A stretch of DNA of 62,341 bases, taken from NCBI GenBank assembly GCA_005116815.1, contig SWDR01000028.1, positions 85,310-147,650 on the forward strand, read 5' to 3'. Below are positions 38,621-47,596 of the stretch, piece by piece. A model generated the notes under the pieces. That model searched no databases, had not been told where the DNA came from, and was given only the letters and a program-made list of their open reading frames with translations. Each line of letters starts with the position of its first letter. Position 1 is the first letter of the stretch. The position numbers were made by a program, and so were the translations under genes. This stretch comes from Nitrospira sp. (lineage in GTDB: Bacteria; Nitrospirota; Nitrospiria; Nitrospirales; Nitrospiraceae).

Positions 38621-39040
38621 ATGGCAGGGAAGATTCTGTTAGAAGTGGTGACGCCGGAAAAGTTGCTCTTGAGCCAGCAGGTGGATGAAGTCATCGCACC
38701 AGGTTCAGAGGGCGAGTTCGGCGTATTGCCAGGACATTGTCATTTTCTCTCGACCTTACGCATCGGTGAGCTTCGTTATCGCGTCGGAGATCAGACCACA
38801 CACATGGCGATTCTATGGGGCTACGCAGAAGTTACACCGACCAAAGTCACCATCATGGCCGAGATCGCCGAGAAGGCCGAAGACATTGACATTGAGCGGG
38901 CCCAGGCGGCGTTTGTGAAGGCCGAACAGCGGCTCAAGGCTGGCGGCCTGCCCTCTGAAGTAAAAGAAGCAGAAATCAGTCTCGAAAAGGCCAGACTCCG
39001 CAAAAAGATCGCCGACCGTGCCCGCAAGGTTCACGTTTAA
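38621..39040 (+). CDS. atpC: ATP synthase F1 subunit epsilon
   Basis: 139 aa from ATG 38621; the upstream part of the open frame is not family-like. N-terminal beta-sandwich with GSEGEFGVLPGHCHFLSTL and the C-terminal helical hairpin (AEISLEKARLRKKIADRA). It couples rotor to ring and can inhibit ATPase activity. No F0 genes (atpB, atpE, atpF) occur here, so F0 must be encoded elsewhere. Confidence 0.95.
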   Translation: MAGKILLEVVTPEKLLLSQQVDEVIAPGSEGEFGVLPGHCHFLSTLRIGELRYRVGDQTTHMAILWGYAEVTPTKVTIMAEIAEKAEDIDIERAQAAFVKAEQRLKAGGLPSEVKEAEISLEKARLRKKIADRARKVHV

Positions 39041-39177
39041 ATCACCACTCCACAACATTCAGACTCGCTCCTCTCCCACGCCTCTTGGAGCAACCAGTTC
39101 GGTACGCCTCCAGATTGCAATTTCGCCTCGCGCTACAGTAGCGTGGCCTGAACCTACTGGTGAGGTCGATTCGTCCA

Positions 39178-40143
39178 ATGGTCACAGAATTTGTTGTAAC
39201 GGCCGGAGAACAACCCAAACGGTTGGATGTCTTCCTGGTCAATCGTGAGCCAAATTTATCGCGATCGGCCCTGCAACGATTAATCGGCCAAGGGCGTGTG
39301 CGGATTAACGGTCAGGTCGTCAAACCCAGCCAAAAGATCAAGCCAGGCGACAACATCGCGTTCGACATTCCAAAAGCAGAACCTCTGGAACTCAAAGGCG
39401 AGGCAATTCCGCTTGAGATCCTCTACGAGGATGATGTCCTGTTGCTCCTGAATAAGCCTTCCGGCCTCGTCGTCCATCCTGCGCCTGGACATTGGGCTGG
39501 CACATTGGTGAATGCCCTCCTCCACCACTTTCAAACCTCCGGCGGGACAGTCTCAACGATCGGTGGGAAAGAGCGGCCAGGTCTGGTCCATCGATTGGAC
39601 AAAGATACGTCTGGGGTCATGGTGATCGCCAAGACAGACCAGGCCCACCGCGCCCTTTCTGCTCAATTCAAACTACATACGATCACGCGGGTATACGAAG
39701 CCCTAATCACAGGCGTACCGAAAAAAGGACATGGGTTGATCGAATTGGCCATCGGTCGAGATAAGAAGGAGCGGAAAAAGTTCTCCGCCCACACGGCGAG
39801 ACCAAAGGAGTCCGTGACGGAATACAAGGTCGATCACCGATTCGGCAAACTGGCCGCTCATGTGCTCTTGTACCCGCGCACAGGCAGGACACACCAGCTC
39901 CGTGTCCATCTCACCTCCTTAGGCCATCCGATTCTTGGAGATCAGACCTATGGGGGAAAGAAGGTCTGTGAGGTCGAAGGCGTTGAGATCCCCCGAGTGA
40001 TGTTGCATGCAAGGACCCTGGGATTCCGTCATCCCTCTACGGGAGAATTCCACGAATATACCAAGCATTTTCCCACCGATATGGAGCAGGTGGTGCAGGC
40101 ACTCGATGCCCTCACGCCTCCTCCTAGTGCCAAGAAATCTTGA
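39178..40143 (+). CDS. rluD: RluA/RluD-family 23S rRNA pseudouridine synthase
   Basis: 321 aa from ATG 39178 (GTG 39160 is the alternative). N-terminal S4 RNA-binding domain (RLDVFLVNREPNLSRSALQ), then the catalytic domain with HRLDKDTSGVMV (catalytic Asp) and PRTGRTHQLRVHL. Most likely it forms pseudouridines in helix 69 of 23S rRNA like RluD, but closely related enzymes (RluC, RluA) cannot be excluded. Confidence 0.85.
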   Translation: MVTEFVVTAGEQPKRLDVFLVNREPNLSRSALQRLIGQGRVRINGQVVKPSQKIKPGDNIAFDIPKAEPLELKGEAIPLEILYEDDVLLLLNKPSGLVVHPAPGHWAGTLVNALLHHFQTSGGTVSTIGGKERPGLVHRLDKDTSGVMVIAKTDQAHRALSAQFKLHTITRVYEALITGVPKKGHGLIELAIGRDKKERKKFSAHTARPKESVTEYKVDHRFGKLAAHVLLYPRTGRTHQLRVHLTSLGHPILGDQTYGGKKVCEVEGVEIPRVMLHARTLGFRHPSTGEFHEYTKHFPTDMEQVVQALDALTPPPSAKKS

Positions 40144-40191
40144 CAGGCCTCTCAACTTGGCGTATGCAATGCCCCCGCGAAGGATGATGTC

Positions 40192-40614
40192 ATGCAAACA
40201 GCCGATGTGCTCGACGCGATAGGTGGATTGGTGGCTCAGTTGAAAGTGTATGCCGCCAAGCTGCCACCGATTGTCCATTTGTCGGCCGTGCCAACCGGTG
40301 TGAAACCGAAGTTTGAGGCCATTGAGGAATATGAAGAGATCGTCTCTCGCTTCCGCAACCAGAGCTCGGGAACTGCCTATAAAGGATTAAACGATTTATT
40401 CGTAGAATCGTTGGAGGCCTTCGAAGTCGGTCGCTTACTCGGCTCCGTCCAACCACTCTTGACGGTGCTCGACCACCTCGAGCGGATGCAGCGAGATAAA
40501 GAAATCGAGATTGGGCGGATCGATGAAAAACGAACCGGCGAATATCGCTCGGTGCTGAACAAGATTCTTCCAGGCAACAAGCCTGAGTTAGACGGTGCAG
40601 GGCGAGGAATGTAA
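40192..40614 (+). CDS. Hypothetical helical protein
   Basis: 140 aa. The sequence is predicted mostly helical with no signal peptide, no transmembrane segment and no motif I recognise. Charged stretches (residues 40-60 and 100-120) could form a coiled coil. AAGGA lies upstream of ATG 40192. It follows the rluD-type gene by 48 bp and is probably cotranscribed. Confidence 0.6.
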   Translation: MQTADVLDAIGGLVAQLKVYAAKLPPIVHLSAVPTGVKPKFEAIEEYEEIVSRFRNQSSGTAYKGLNDLFVESLEAFEVGRLLGSVQPLLTVLDHLERMQRDKEIEIGRIDEKRTGEYRSVLNKILPGNKPELDGAGRGM

Positions 40615-40617
40615 CAA

Positions 40618-40669
40618 GAGTCCTGAGTTCGGTCGTAACTCTGAACTCGATGCTCAGCACTCAGGACTC
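40618..40669. terminator. Convergent hairpin terminator
   Basis: GAGTCCTGAGT at 40618-40628 pairs perfectly with ACTCAGGACTC at 40659-40669, and further short repeats (GAGTTC/GAACTC) inside allow alternative folds. It separates the plus-strand gene ending at 40614 from the minus-strand zinc-ribbon gene. Confidence 0.6.
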
Positions 40670-40678
40670 GCAAAGGGG

Positions 40679-40858
40679 TCAGTGGCCCATTTTTGGGCCA
40701 GCCGCATTGGCTCCTTGCGAAACAAGGGAGAAGCGAACACTCGACCCGCAGTGTGGACATGTGGCTCGAACAGTCGCCTCATCGAGGAGTTCATATTGAT
40801 CTTCTGTAAGCCACATCAGTTGAGCGCACTTGGGGCAGCTACGGACTTGCGTTGTCAT
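40679..40858 (-). CDS. Small zinc-ribbon protein
   Basis: 59 aa from ATG 40858 (GAGGA site upstream). Two knuckles, CPKC and CPHC, are spaced about 25 residues apart and should bind one zinc ion. Such ribbons mediate nucleic-acid or protein contacts. The function is unknown. The gene is divergent from the acetyltransferase gene and separated from it by 62 bp. Confidence 0.7.
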   Translation of the reverse strand: MTTQVRSCPKCAQLMWLTEDQYELLDEATVRATCPHCGSSVRFSLVSQGANAAGPKMGH

Positions 40859-40920
40859 GATGTTCCTCGTACACTCCGCGTGATTTTTAAAGCTCTCTCT
40901 GGGAGATAATCTAGTACAAG

Positions 40921-41352
40921 ATGCCCCCAACCCTCAAGCCCGCCATCACCTTCGCCGAGAAGAAAGACCTCGACCCAGCCAAGCTCGTCCGCCTCTATCA
41001 GCAAGCGCCGTGGGCGAAGGGACGGACCCTTGATGACATCCGTGAGATGTTGCGCCACACCGATGTCGCGGTGACAGCCTGGGAAGGTGAGGTGCTGATC
41101 GGATTCGGGAGGGTTTTAACAGATTATGTCTACCGGGCGACTATTTGGGACGTGATCGTCGATAAGGCCTATCAAGGCCAGAGCATCGGCACCGAGGTCG
41201 TCAAGCGCATCTTGAACCATCCCCGCCTGAAGAAAGTGGAGCTCTTCTGGCTCTGCACCCGGATGCCAGGCTTTTACGAGAAGCTTGGGTTTAGCTCAAA
41301 AGAACAGACCGGCATGGTCTGGAACCGGTCAAAACAAGACAAAGCTGACTAA
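40921..41352 (+). CDS. GNAT-family N-acetyltransferase
   Basis: 143 aa. The acetyl-CoA site is seen in VIVDKAYQGQSIGTEVVKRIL (motif A, Q-x-x-G-x-G/A variant) and the C-terminal MPGFYEKLGF motif. The substrate cannot be predicted; small cytoplasmic members acetylate amines or protein N-termini. Confidence 0.85.
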   Translation: MPPTLKPAITFAEKKDLDPAKLVRLYQQAPWAKGRTLDDIREMLRHTDVAVTAWEGEVLIGFGRVLTDYVYRATIWDVIVDKAYQGQSIGTEVVKRILNHPRLKKVELFWLCTRMPGFYEKLGFSSKEQTGMVWNRSKQDKAD

Positions 41353-41401
41353 CACATGTCTTGCCAATCAAGGTCTGCTGTCTCTCTCCTTCAACAGCGT
41401 T

Positions 41402-41436
41402 GACGTGGAATCCCCTGAGTCTGGAGATCCCACGTC
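41402..41436. terminator. Convergent hairpin terminator
   Basis: GACGTGG and CCACGTC form a 7-bp stem extended by ATC/GAT after one mismatch. It lies between the acetyltransferase gene (plus) and the barrel gene (minus). Confidence 0.5.
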
Positions 41437-41463
41437 TCGTCATCTGTCAGAAATACGCGTTCG

Positions 41464-42096
41464 CTAAAAGAACAGTTTCGCACCGAAGAGAAAGCCGAAC
41501 GACGAGGCATTCCAATCGTTATTGCGATTTCCGTTCACCGTCGCATGTCCGTCGTTCCGCTTATAGGCCATTTCCGTATTCAGCGCGAACTGCTTCGTCA
41601 GCATGTAGTCGGCACCCCAGCCGAGACGCCAGGCGAAGGTATTACTCGGGGAAATACGCGTCGAACTGTTTTCACCAAAACTATTCACATTCACCCCGAA
41701 ACTCATGTTGGCATAGGGGCTGATCGGCCCAAACCGCACCGGTCGAACTTCGACGGTCGGGAGTACCGACACAGTGTCTTGATGGCCCAAGTCCCTAAAA
41801 GGGCGCTCTTGATCCACACCATGGCGTTCCCACTCTAGCATCATCCCGACCAACAGCCATTTATTGAGACTATATAACCCCTGGAAGTTCACCAAGGAGC
41901 CCACGTCTGTTGAGCTATTTGCAGTTAACGATTGGGTCAGAGGCGCAAAGCCTGCCCGCATACCGAGCACGAATTTTCCTGGTTCTATGCCGCCCTGTTC
42001 CATCTTCCACTCTTCCGCCATCGCTTGGCTGCCAAAGACGAACACACTTGTCAGCAGGACCCCCAGCAAACCCACACGAGCCAAATTGAGACCCAT
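41464..42096 (-). CDS. Outer-membrane beta-barrel protein
   Basis: 210 aa from ATG 42096 (GGAGGG nine bases upstream). The signal peptide (residues 1-27, ending QAMA) is followed by a small barrel of about eight strands resembling OmpW/OprF-type porins, ending with a C-terminal Phe (LFGAKLFF). The function is unknown. A perfect 14-bp palindrome lies upstream at 42227-42240. Confidence 0.72.
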   Translation of the reverse strand: MGLNLARVGLLGVLLTSVFVFGSQAMAEEWKMEQGGIEPGKFVLGMRAGFAPLTQSLTANSSTDVGSLVNFQGLYSLNKWLLVGMMLEWERHGVDQERPFRDLGHQDTVSVLPTVEVRPVRFGPISPYANMSFGVNVNSFGENSSTRISPSNTFAWRLGWGADYMLTKQFALNTEMAYKRNDGHATVNGNRNNDWNASSFGFLFGAKLFF

Positions 42097-42226
42097 ATTG
42101 ATAAACCCTCCGTGGTGTAATGATGTAAATAGGCAACGCGATATATTCACGCGAAATGATGGTGCAAGATTGGCACCTCAATTCTCCTTGAGAGTCGAAT
42201 GTTGCCTGAAAAGACCAATATAGACT

Positions 42227-42240
42227 GATCAATATTGATC
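42227..42240. promoter_or_regulatory. Perfect palindrome, possible operator
   Basis: GATCAATATTGATC, a perfect 14-bp palindrome about 130 bp upstream of the barrel gene start. It could be a repressor site. The rest of 42097-42390 has no supported gene; one open frame running on from znuB lacks a start codon. Confidence 0.45.
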
Positions 42241-42390
42241 GGTTTCACAGAAGTACGATGGCAACCGCGACATTCTTGCTTGAGATCACGTTAATCCCTG
42301 CAACGGTATCGATCTTACGATTGCGGAGTAATGACTCGCGAATGACACAGTCACTGTACGCATAGCCCTTCAGTGAAATGCCATAGCTGA

Positions 42391-43221
42391 CTAATGCGCG
42401 TGAACCTGGACTGCCCGCTTCATCCTCTTCGGAGAAAAAAGCACCGAGATGAAAAACACAGTGGTGGCGAGGAGGACAATCGCAGGGCCTGACGGCACAT
42501 CCCAGGTGGCGGAGATCACCACCCCAGCGACGGCTGTGGTGACACCAATGACGATGGAATAGAGGGTGAGCGTCCTGAGGCTGGAGGTCAGTTGGTAGGC
42601 CGTTGAGGCAGGAATCAGGATCATCGCAAAGACCAGAATGGCACCGACCGTTTTCAGCGAGACGACAACGGTCAGGGCGACCAGGGTGAGCAGAAGAAAA
42701 AATATCCGTCGCGCAGGCACGCCGGAAGCTTCGGCCATCTCTTGATCGAAGGCAATAAAATACAGCTCCTTCGAGAACAGCACGATGAGGCCGAGCACAA
42801 GAACACTCAACCCGCCGATAATGCGCAGTTCGTCGCTGGTGACCGAGAGTACGCTCCCGAAGAGATAGCCATACACTTCCGCATTGTAGGTCTTCATCAG
42901 GCCGATGAAAAGAATGGCTAAGGCCATTGTCGTGGTGTAAAGAATACCGATCGAGACGTCCAGTTTCATCCGGCCTTTTTCTTCAACCCAGCCTGTGATC
43001 CAGACCGTGGCAAGACCAAATATAATCGCCAGTACCAGGGGCGGCCAGCCCATGAGATATCCCAACGCCACTCCCGCAAACGCCGCATGCGCCGTCCCTG
43101 CCCCAACAAACGCGAGTCCTCGTAAAACGACGAACACGCCGACGACGGAGCAGAGCCCTCCCACCATCGCGGCAGCGAGGAGGGAACGTTGCATGAAGTC
43201 ATACGTGAAGAGCTCAATCAT
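42391..43221 (-). CDS. znuB: Zinc/manganese ABC transporter permease
   Basis: 276 aa, about eight transmembrane segments. ABC-3 (ZnuB/MntB) family: RGLAFVGAGTAHAAFAGVALG is the conserved N-terminal block, and the central GYLFGSVLSV and QEMAEASGVPA blocks are typical. It forms the membrane channel for the ATPase and binding protein encoded upstream. Symbol assigned by system; manganese specificity is possible. Confidence 0.88.
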   Translation of the reverse strand: MIELFTYDFMQRSLLAAAMVGGLCSVVGVFVVLRGLAFVGAGTAHAAFAGVALGYLMGWPPLVLAIIFGLATVWITGWVEEKGRMKLDVSIGILYTTTMALAILFIGLMKTYNAEVYGYLFGSVLSVTSDELRIIGGLSVLVLGLIVLFSKELYFIAFDQEMAEASGVPARRIFFLLLTLVALTVVVSLKTVGAILVFAMILIPASTAYQLTSSLRTLTLYSIVIGVTTAVAGVVISATWDVPSGPAIVLLATTVFFISVLFSPKRMKRAVQVHAH

Positions 43222-43233
43222 GGTGCCGACTGG

Positions 43234-44025
43234 TCAATGATGATGGTGATAGTCCTCAACGATGATGAAATCTTTGTCTGTAATTACCAGATCTTTCCCG
43301 TAAACTTGACTGAGGATATCCGGTTTCAAGACTTCGGCAGGAGGCCCCGAGGCAAACAGGCGGGTTTTCAGGAGTACGAGCCTGTCTACCCGGGAGCGGA
43401 TCATATTGATGTCATGAGTAATCAAGACAATGGTCAGCCTCAACTCATCGTGCAGATGTTCGATAAGTTCAATCACATTATGCTGAGCGGTCATATCCAA
43501 CCCGGTCGTCGGTTCGTCGAGCAGAAGGACTTTGGGCTGCTGGGCTAACGCCCGCGCGATAAAGACCCGCTGCTGCTGACCGCCAGACAGGTGGCCGAGA
43601 GCCGTGTCTTTATGCTTGTCCATCTCGACATGGGAGAGCGCCTCCATGGCGATCGCTCGATCTTTCGCCCCTGGGCGCGTGAAGAGGCCCAAGGCTCCAT
43701 ATCGACCCATCATGACCGTTTCAAGGACCGTCACCGGGAAGTTGCGATCGACGACGCCTTTTTGCGGAAGGTAACCGATCTTGGCCCTGTGATGGCAACG
43801 TAAGGCATCGCAGGCGCAATCGAAGATATGGAGATGGCCCTCAACGGGAGCCATGAGGCCTAAAATGGCGCGGCAAAGTGTGGTTTTCCCCGATCCGTTC
43901 GGGCCAATGACACCGACGAACTCGCCCGCATTAATGGAAAGCGAGATATCCTTGAGCGCGATGACGCCGGGAAATCCAAATGAGGCATGGTCAAACCGAA
44001 TGATAGGCTCGAGCGAGTCTGACAC
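43234..44025 (-). CDS. znuC: Zinc/manganese ABC transporter ATPase
   Basis: 263 aa with a GTG start. Walker A GPNGSGKTTLCRAI, signature LSGGQQQRVFIARAL, Walker B KVLLLDEPTTGLD and switch His in LITHD. The C-terminus ends in a run of four histidines (EDYHHHH), which may help buffer metal near the pore. It precedes znuB by 12 bp. Confidence 0.92.
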   Translation of the reverse strand: MSDSLEPIIRFDHASFGFPGVIALKDISLSINAGEFVGVIGPNGSGKTTLCRAILGLMAPVEGHLHIFDCACDALRCHHRAKIGYLPQKGVVDRNFPVTVLETVMMGRYGALGLFTRPGAKDRAIAMEALSHVEMDKHKDTALGHLSGGQQQRVFIARALAQQPKVLLLDEPTTGLDMTAQHNVIELIEHLHDELRLTIVLITHDINMIRSRVDRLVLLKTRLFASGPPAEVLKPDILSQVYGKDLVITDKDFIIVEDYHHHH

Positions 44026-44071
44026 GGAACCAGGCGCTCCTTCCGGCGCAAAAAGATGGCCCGTCGAGCCG

Positions 44072-45022
44072 TTAGGGGGACTCTAGGGCGTTGGCCAATT
44101 GGAGCACATTATAGCGGAGCATGTCGAGGTAGGTCTCAGTCCCTGGCAGGCCTCCCGGTAACGTGGTTAACACGATGACTTTGGTCTTCGTTTCTTTTGC
44201 CAATAGATCTGGAAGCTTTTGACTGAGCTGAATCTCCGATACGATGACTTTGATCCGGTCTTTTTTGATCTTGCCGATCAAGGTCTGAAGCTGAAGAGCT
44301 GAGGGTTCTGAGCCGGATTGCATTTGAATCGTCGCAGCAACGTCGAAGCCAAACCGCCTCGCGAAGTATGGCCAGGCCGGATGATGCGCGACAAATCGAC
44401 GATCGGCCAGGCGTGCGATCCGCTCACTCAATTTCACTCGCAGTTGATCCAGTTTCCGAAGGTACGAGGCCTGATTGGATCGAAACTCCGTCGCATGAGC
44501 GGGATCTGCCTGAATAAGCGCTTCGGTAATATGACGCATCATGGTCATCGCATTCTCGGGATCCATCCAGACGTGAGGATTTCCCTGTTCCTCTTCTCCG
44601 CCAGCATGACTCGTCCCTTCGTGGCCTGATTCGTCCCGAAGCAACGCGATGCCTTTGGACGTGGTGACGACGCGGAGCGAGGAGCTGCCGGCATTCTTAA
44701 CCAATGAGGAGACCCAGACTTCGAGGCCTATACCAACTTCGAACAACACCCGAGCCTTCCGAACGGCGACAAGATCGCTCGGTTTAGGGGAATAGGTATG
44801 TTCGTTTTCGTAGCCGCTCAGAAGGGATGTTACGCGGACATAGGGGCCACCGACTTGTTCGGCCAGATCCTTCAAAACGGGAATGGTCACCACGATACTG
44901 AGAGGTTCGGTCGTCGGAACAGCAAGGACAGGAGGTGCCGTGAACAGACCCTGACCGATGAGAATAGTCCAAAATAGGAGCAGCCGCCGCAAATTCAACA
45001 TGATCGGCGCGGACGGTAACAT
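44072..45022 (-). CDS. znuA: Metal ABC transporter substrate-binding protein
   Basis: 316 aa. Signal peptide to about residue 33. The cluster A-I fold has HTYSPKPSDL with a ligand His, VWMDPENAM preceded by a short His/Glu-rich loop (GHEGTSHAGGEEE), and HHPAWPYFARRFG with another ligand His. A His-rich loop favours zinc over manganese. It leads the operon znuA-znuC-znuB. I looked upstream for a Zur-type box and did not see a clear one. Confidence 0.88.
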   Translation of the reverse strand: MLPSAPIMLNLRRLLLFWTILIGQGLFTAPPVLAVPTTEPLSIVVTIPVLKDLAEQVGGPYVRVTSLLSGYENEHTYSPKPSDLVAVRKARVLFEVGIGLEVWVSSLVKNAGSSSLRVVTTSKGIALLRDESGHEGTSHAGGEEEQGNPHVWMDPENAMTMMRHITEALIQADPAHATEFRSNQASYLRKLDQLRVKLSERIARLADRRFVAHHPAWPYFARRFGFDVAATIQMQSGSEPSALQLQTLIGKIKKDRIKVIVSEIQLSQKLPDLLAKETKTKVIVLTTLPGGLPGTETYLDMLRYNVLQLANALESP

Positions 45023-45187
45023 TGGGTTCCCAGGTTGTCAACGGAATGTCTGGTGAGTTATCCCACTCTACGGGATTACAGGGGCCAAGGATACGATGTG
45101 CTTCCCCTCGGGACATTTAGCAGAAGACAGCCTGAAAATCTCATACTATTCTCCTGCATGTTCATGCCTCTCAGGCCATATTGATAA

Positions 45188-45216
45188 TTGACTTTTTTCG
45201 CCCCCCCCAGTATGCT
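45188..45216 (+). promoter_or_regulatory. Promoter of rplI
   Basis: TTGACT at 45188-45193, 17-bp spacer rich in C (eight or more in a row), TATGCT at 45211-45216. It lies 32 bp before the rplI start. Confidence 0.7.
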
Positions 45217-45247
45217 CACTCCCTTTCCAACAGAAGGAGTTAGGGGC

Positions 45248-45721
45248 ATGAAAGTCATTCTACAAGAAACGATGGAAGGGGTCGGCCACCTCGGCGATCT
45301 CCTCGATGTCAAAGACGGATACGCACGGAACTTTCTACTTCCGCGCAAAAAAGCTGTGCTAGCCGACAGCCGCAGCATCAAAGCGTTTGAGCATATCAAG
45401 CGCGTGGCCGGCGAACGGGCAAAGAAAGAAAAGCTCGAGATCGAAACCCATGCCAAGAGCATCTCAGCCGTGTCCCTTACGGTGGAGACGAAGGTCGGCA
45501 AGGACGACAAAATGTTCGGATCGGTCACGGTCAAGGACATTGCGGAAGGATTGGCTGAAAAGGGATTCGTGGTGGATCGGCGAAAAATCCAGCTGGAGCA
45601 GCCGATCAAAGAACTCGGCACCTTCACTATACCGATCAAGCTCCCGCGGGACGTGACCGCAACGGTAGTCATCCACGTCGTGAAGAAACAGGAAGCCGAA
45701 GCGGCCCCTGCCGAGGCCTAA
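45248..45721 (+). CDS. rplI: 50S ribosomal protein L9
   Basis: 157 aa from ATG 45248 (AAGGAG upstream). N-terminal rRNA-binding domain with VGHLGDLLDVKDGYARNFLL, a long connecting helix and the C-terminal domain; the tail ends AEAAPAEA. L9 binds 23S rRNA domain V and influences frame maintenance. It starts the run rplI-glyA-nrdR. Confidence 0.97.
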   Translation: MKVILQETMEGVGHLGDLLDVKDGYARNFLLPRKKAVLADSRSIKAFEHIKRVAGERAKKEKLEIETHAKSISAVSLTVETKVGKDDKMFGSVTVKDIAEGLAEKGFVVDRRKIQLEQPIKELGTFTIPIKLPRDVTATVVIHVVKKQEAEAAPAEA

Positions 45722-45737
45722 GAGAGAATAGGTAGTC

Positions 45738-47000
45738 ATGAACGATGCGGTTGGTTCCTTAGACGCACTCAAAGCCACAGACCCGGATGTCTATGCCGCG
45801 ATTGCCGCCGAGGAGGAGCGTCAGCGTAACAAGCTGCTCCTGATTGCCTCGGAGAATTTCGCCAGCCCAGCTGTTCTAGCCGCTCAGGGCTCCCTCATGA
45901 CGAATAAGTACGCCGAAGGGTACCCGGGTAAACGGTACTACGGCGGCTGTCAGCATGTGGACACCGTCGAATCTCTTGCGATCGATCGCTGTAAGCAGAT
46001 TTTCGGCGCCGAGCACGTGAACGTGCAACCCCACTCAGGGTCACAGGCCAATATGGCGGCTTACCTGTCTGTGCTGAAGGCCGGCGACACTATCCTGGGG
46101 ATGGACCTTGCGCAAGGCGGGCACCTCACTCACGGTAGCAAGGTTAATTTTTCAGGAATCCTGTTTCGCGCCTTCTCATACGGCGTGGACCGTGAGACCG
46201 AAACCATCAACTACGACGCAGTGCAAAAGCTGGCAGAAGAATGCCGCCCACGCATGCTCGTCGTCGGTGCCAGTGCCTATGCGCGAACCCTGGACTTCCC
46301 GCGATTCCAACAGATCGCCAAATCGGTCGGTGCCTATTTGATGGTCGATATCGCCCACATCGCCGGCCTGATCGCTGCGGGACTCCACCCGAATCCTATC
46401 CCCTATGCCGACTTTGTCACGACGACGACCCACAAAACCCTGCGGGGACCTCGTGGTGGCGTGGTCATGTGCAAGGCCGAGCATGCAAAAGCCGTCGACA
46501 AATTTATCTTCCCGGGAATGCAAGGTGGCCCCTTGATGCATGTGATCGCCGCCAAGGCCGTCGCATTCAAGGAAGCCCTCTCGCCCTCCTTTACGCGGTA
46601 CCAGCAGCAGGTCATCGCCAATGCAAAAGTGCTGGCCCAAGGGCTCCTCGACCGGGGATATAAGATCGTGTCGGGTGGTACGGATACTCATCTCATGCTG
46701 GTGAATCTATCCAACAAAGGCATTACCGGCAAAGAGGCGGATGCCGCGTTGGACGCCGCCGGCATTATCGTGAACAAGAATGCCGTGCCCTACGACGAGA
46801 AGCCACCAGCCGTGGCCAGCGGCATTCGATTGGGAACGCCCATTGTCTCGACCCGAGGGATGCGGGAAACCGAGATGAAAGAGATTGTAGACTTGATCGA
46901 TCAGGTACTGCAGCATCGGCAAGATCCCGCAATGCTCGAGAAAGTTTGCTCGCAGGCCAAAGCGCTCTGCAGCCGCTTTCCGATCTTTCACACCTACTAA
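45738..47000 (+). CDS. glyA: Serine hydroxymethyltransferase
   Basis: 420 aa. PLP enzyme that interconverts serine and glycine and charges tetrahydrofolate. Motifs: [28 protein letters not shown] and [14 protein letters not shown] with the Schiff-base Lys. It follows rplI by 16 bp. Confidence 0.98.
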   Translation: MNDAVGSLDALKATDPDVYAAIAAEEERQRNKLLLIASENFASPAVLAAQGSLMTNKYAEGYPGKRYYGGCQHVDTVESLAIDRCKQIFGAEHVNVQPHSGSQANMAAYLSVLKAGDTILGMDLAQGGHLTHGSKVNFSGILFRAFSYGVDRETETINYDAVQKLAEECRPRMLVVGASAYARTLDFPRFQQIAKSVGAYLMVDIAHIAGLIAAGLHPNPIPYADFVTTTTHKTLRGPRGGVVMCKAEHAKAVDKFIFPGMQGGPLMHVIAAKAVAFKEALSPSFTRYQQQVIANAKVLAQGLLDRGYKIVSGGTDTHLMLVNLSNKGITGKEADAALDAAGIIVNKNAVPYDEKPPAVASGIRLGTPIVSTRGMRETEMKEIVDLIDQVLQHRQDPAMLEKVCSQAKALCSRFPIFHTY

Positions 47001-47030
47001 GCCGCGTCAGACGGGGCAGGATCACCGCCT

Positions 47031-47495
47031 GTGAAATGTCCGTTCTGCGATGAACTCGAAGATAAAGTCGTCGACTCGCGTATGGCGAAGGAGGGCGAAG
47101 TCATTCGCCGTCGGCGCGAATGCCTCGGCTGCAAACGCCGCTACACGACCTACGAGCGTGTCGAAGAAATCCTTCCCGTGGTGGTAAAAAAGGATGGCCG
47201 CCGTGAATCGTTCGACCGCAGTAAGATTCTTGCCGGCCTCAAGAAAGCCTGTGAAAAACGGCCCATCAGCACGGCTACCATCGAAATGGTGACGGACCGT
47301 ATTGAAAAACGCATTCAAGAGATGGGGGAGACAGAAATAGAAAGCCGGATCGTAGGCGAAGAGTTGATGAAAGAGCTGCATCAACTGGATCAAGTGGCCT
47401 ATGTTCGCTTTGCTTCTGTCTACCGTGAGTTTAAAGACATTGACCAATTCATGGACGAGCTGAGAACGTTGGCTCAGCAACGCCGCGACCGGTGA
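47031..47495 (+). CDS. nrdR: Transcriptional repressor NrdR
   Basis: 154 aa with a GTG start. N-terminal zinc ribbon (CPFC ... [13 protein letters not shown]) and an ATP-cone domain ([16 protein letters not shown]). It represses ribonucleotide reductase genes in response to nucleotide levels. The glyA-nrdR order is widespread. Confidence 0.96.
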   Translation: MKCPFCDELEDKVVDSRMAKEGEVIRRRRECLGCKRRYTTYERVEEILPVVVKKDGRRESFDRSKILAGLKKACEKRPISTATIEMVTDRIEKRIQEMGETEIESRIVGEELMKELHQLDQVAYVRFASVYREFKDIDQFMDELRTLAQQRRDR

Positions 47496-47596
47496 GGGCC
47501 GCGGAACCCATCCTCTCTCCTCATCGCCCTCTCCCTGTCCTTCCAAGATTCGCCGGTTAAGAACATGGTGCGATCTCACTGCGAGCAGGTGTCAAC

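Noticed and set aside
42250-42400. Open minus-strand frame after znuB that reads like a short protein tail
   Set aside because: It has no ATG, GTG or TTG start before its last few codons, so it is not called. It could be the remnant of a gene.
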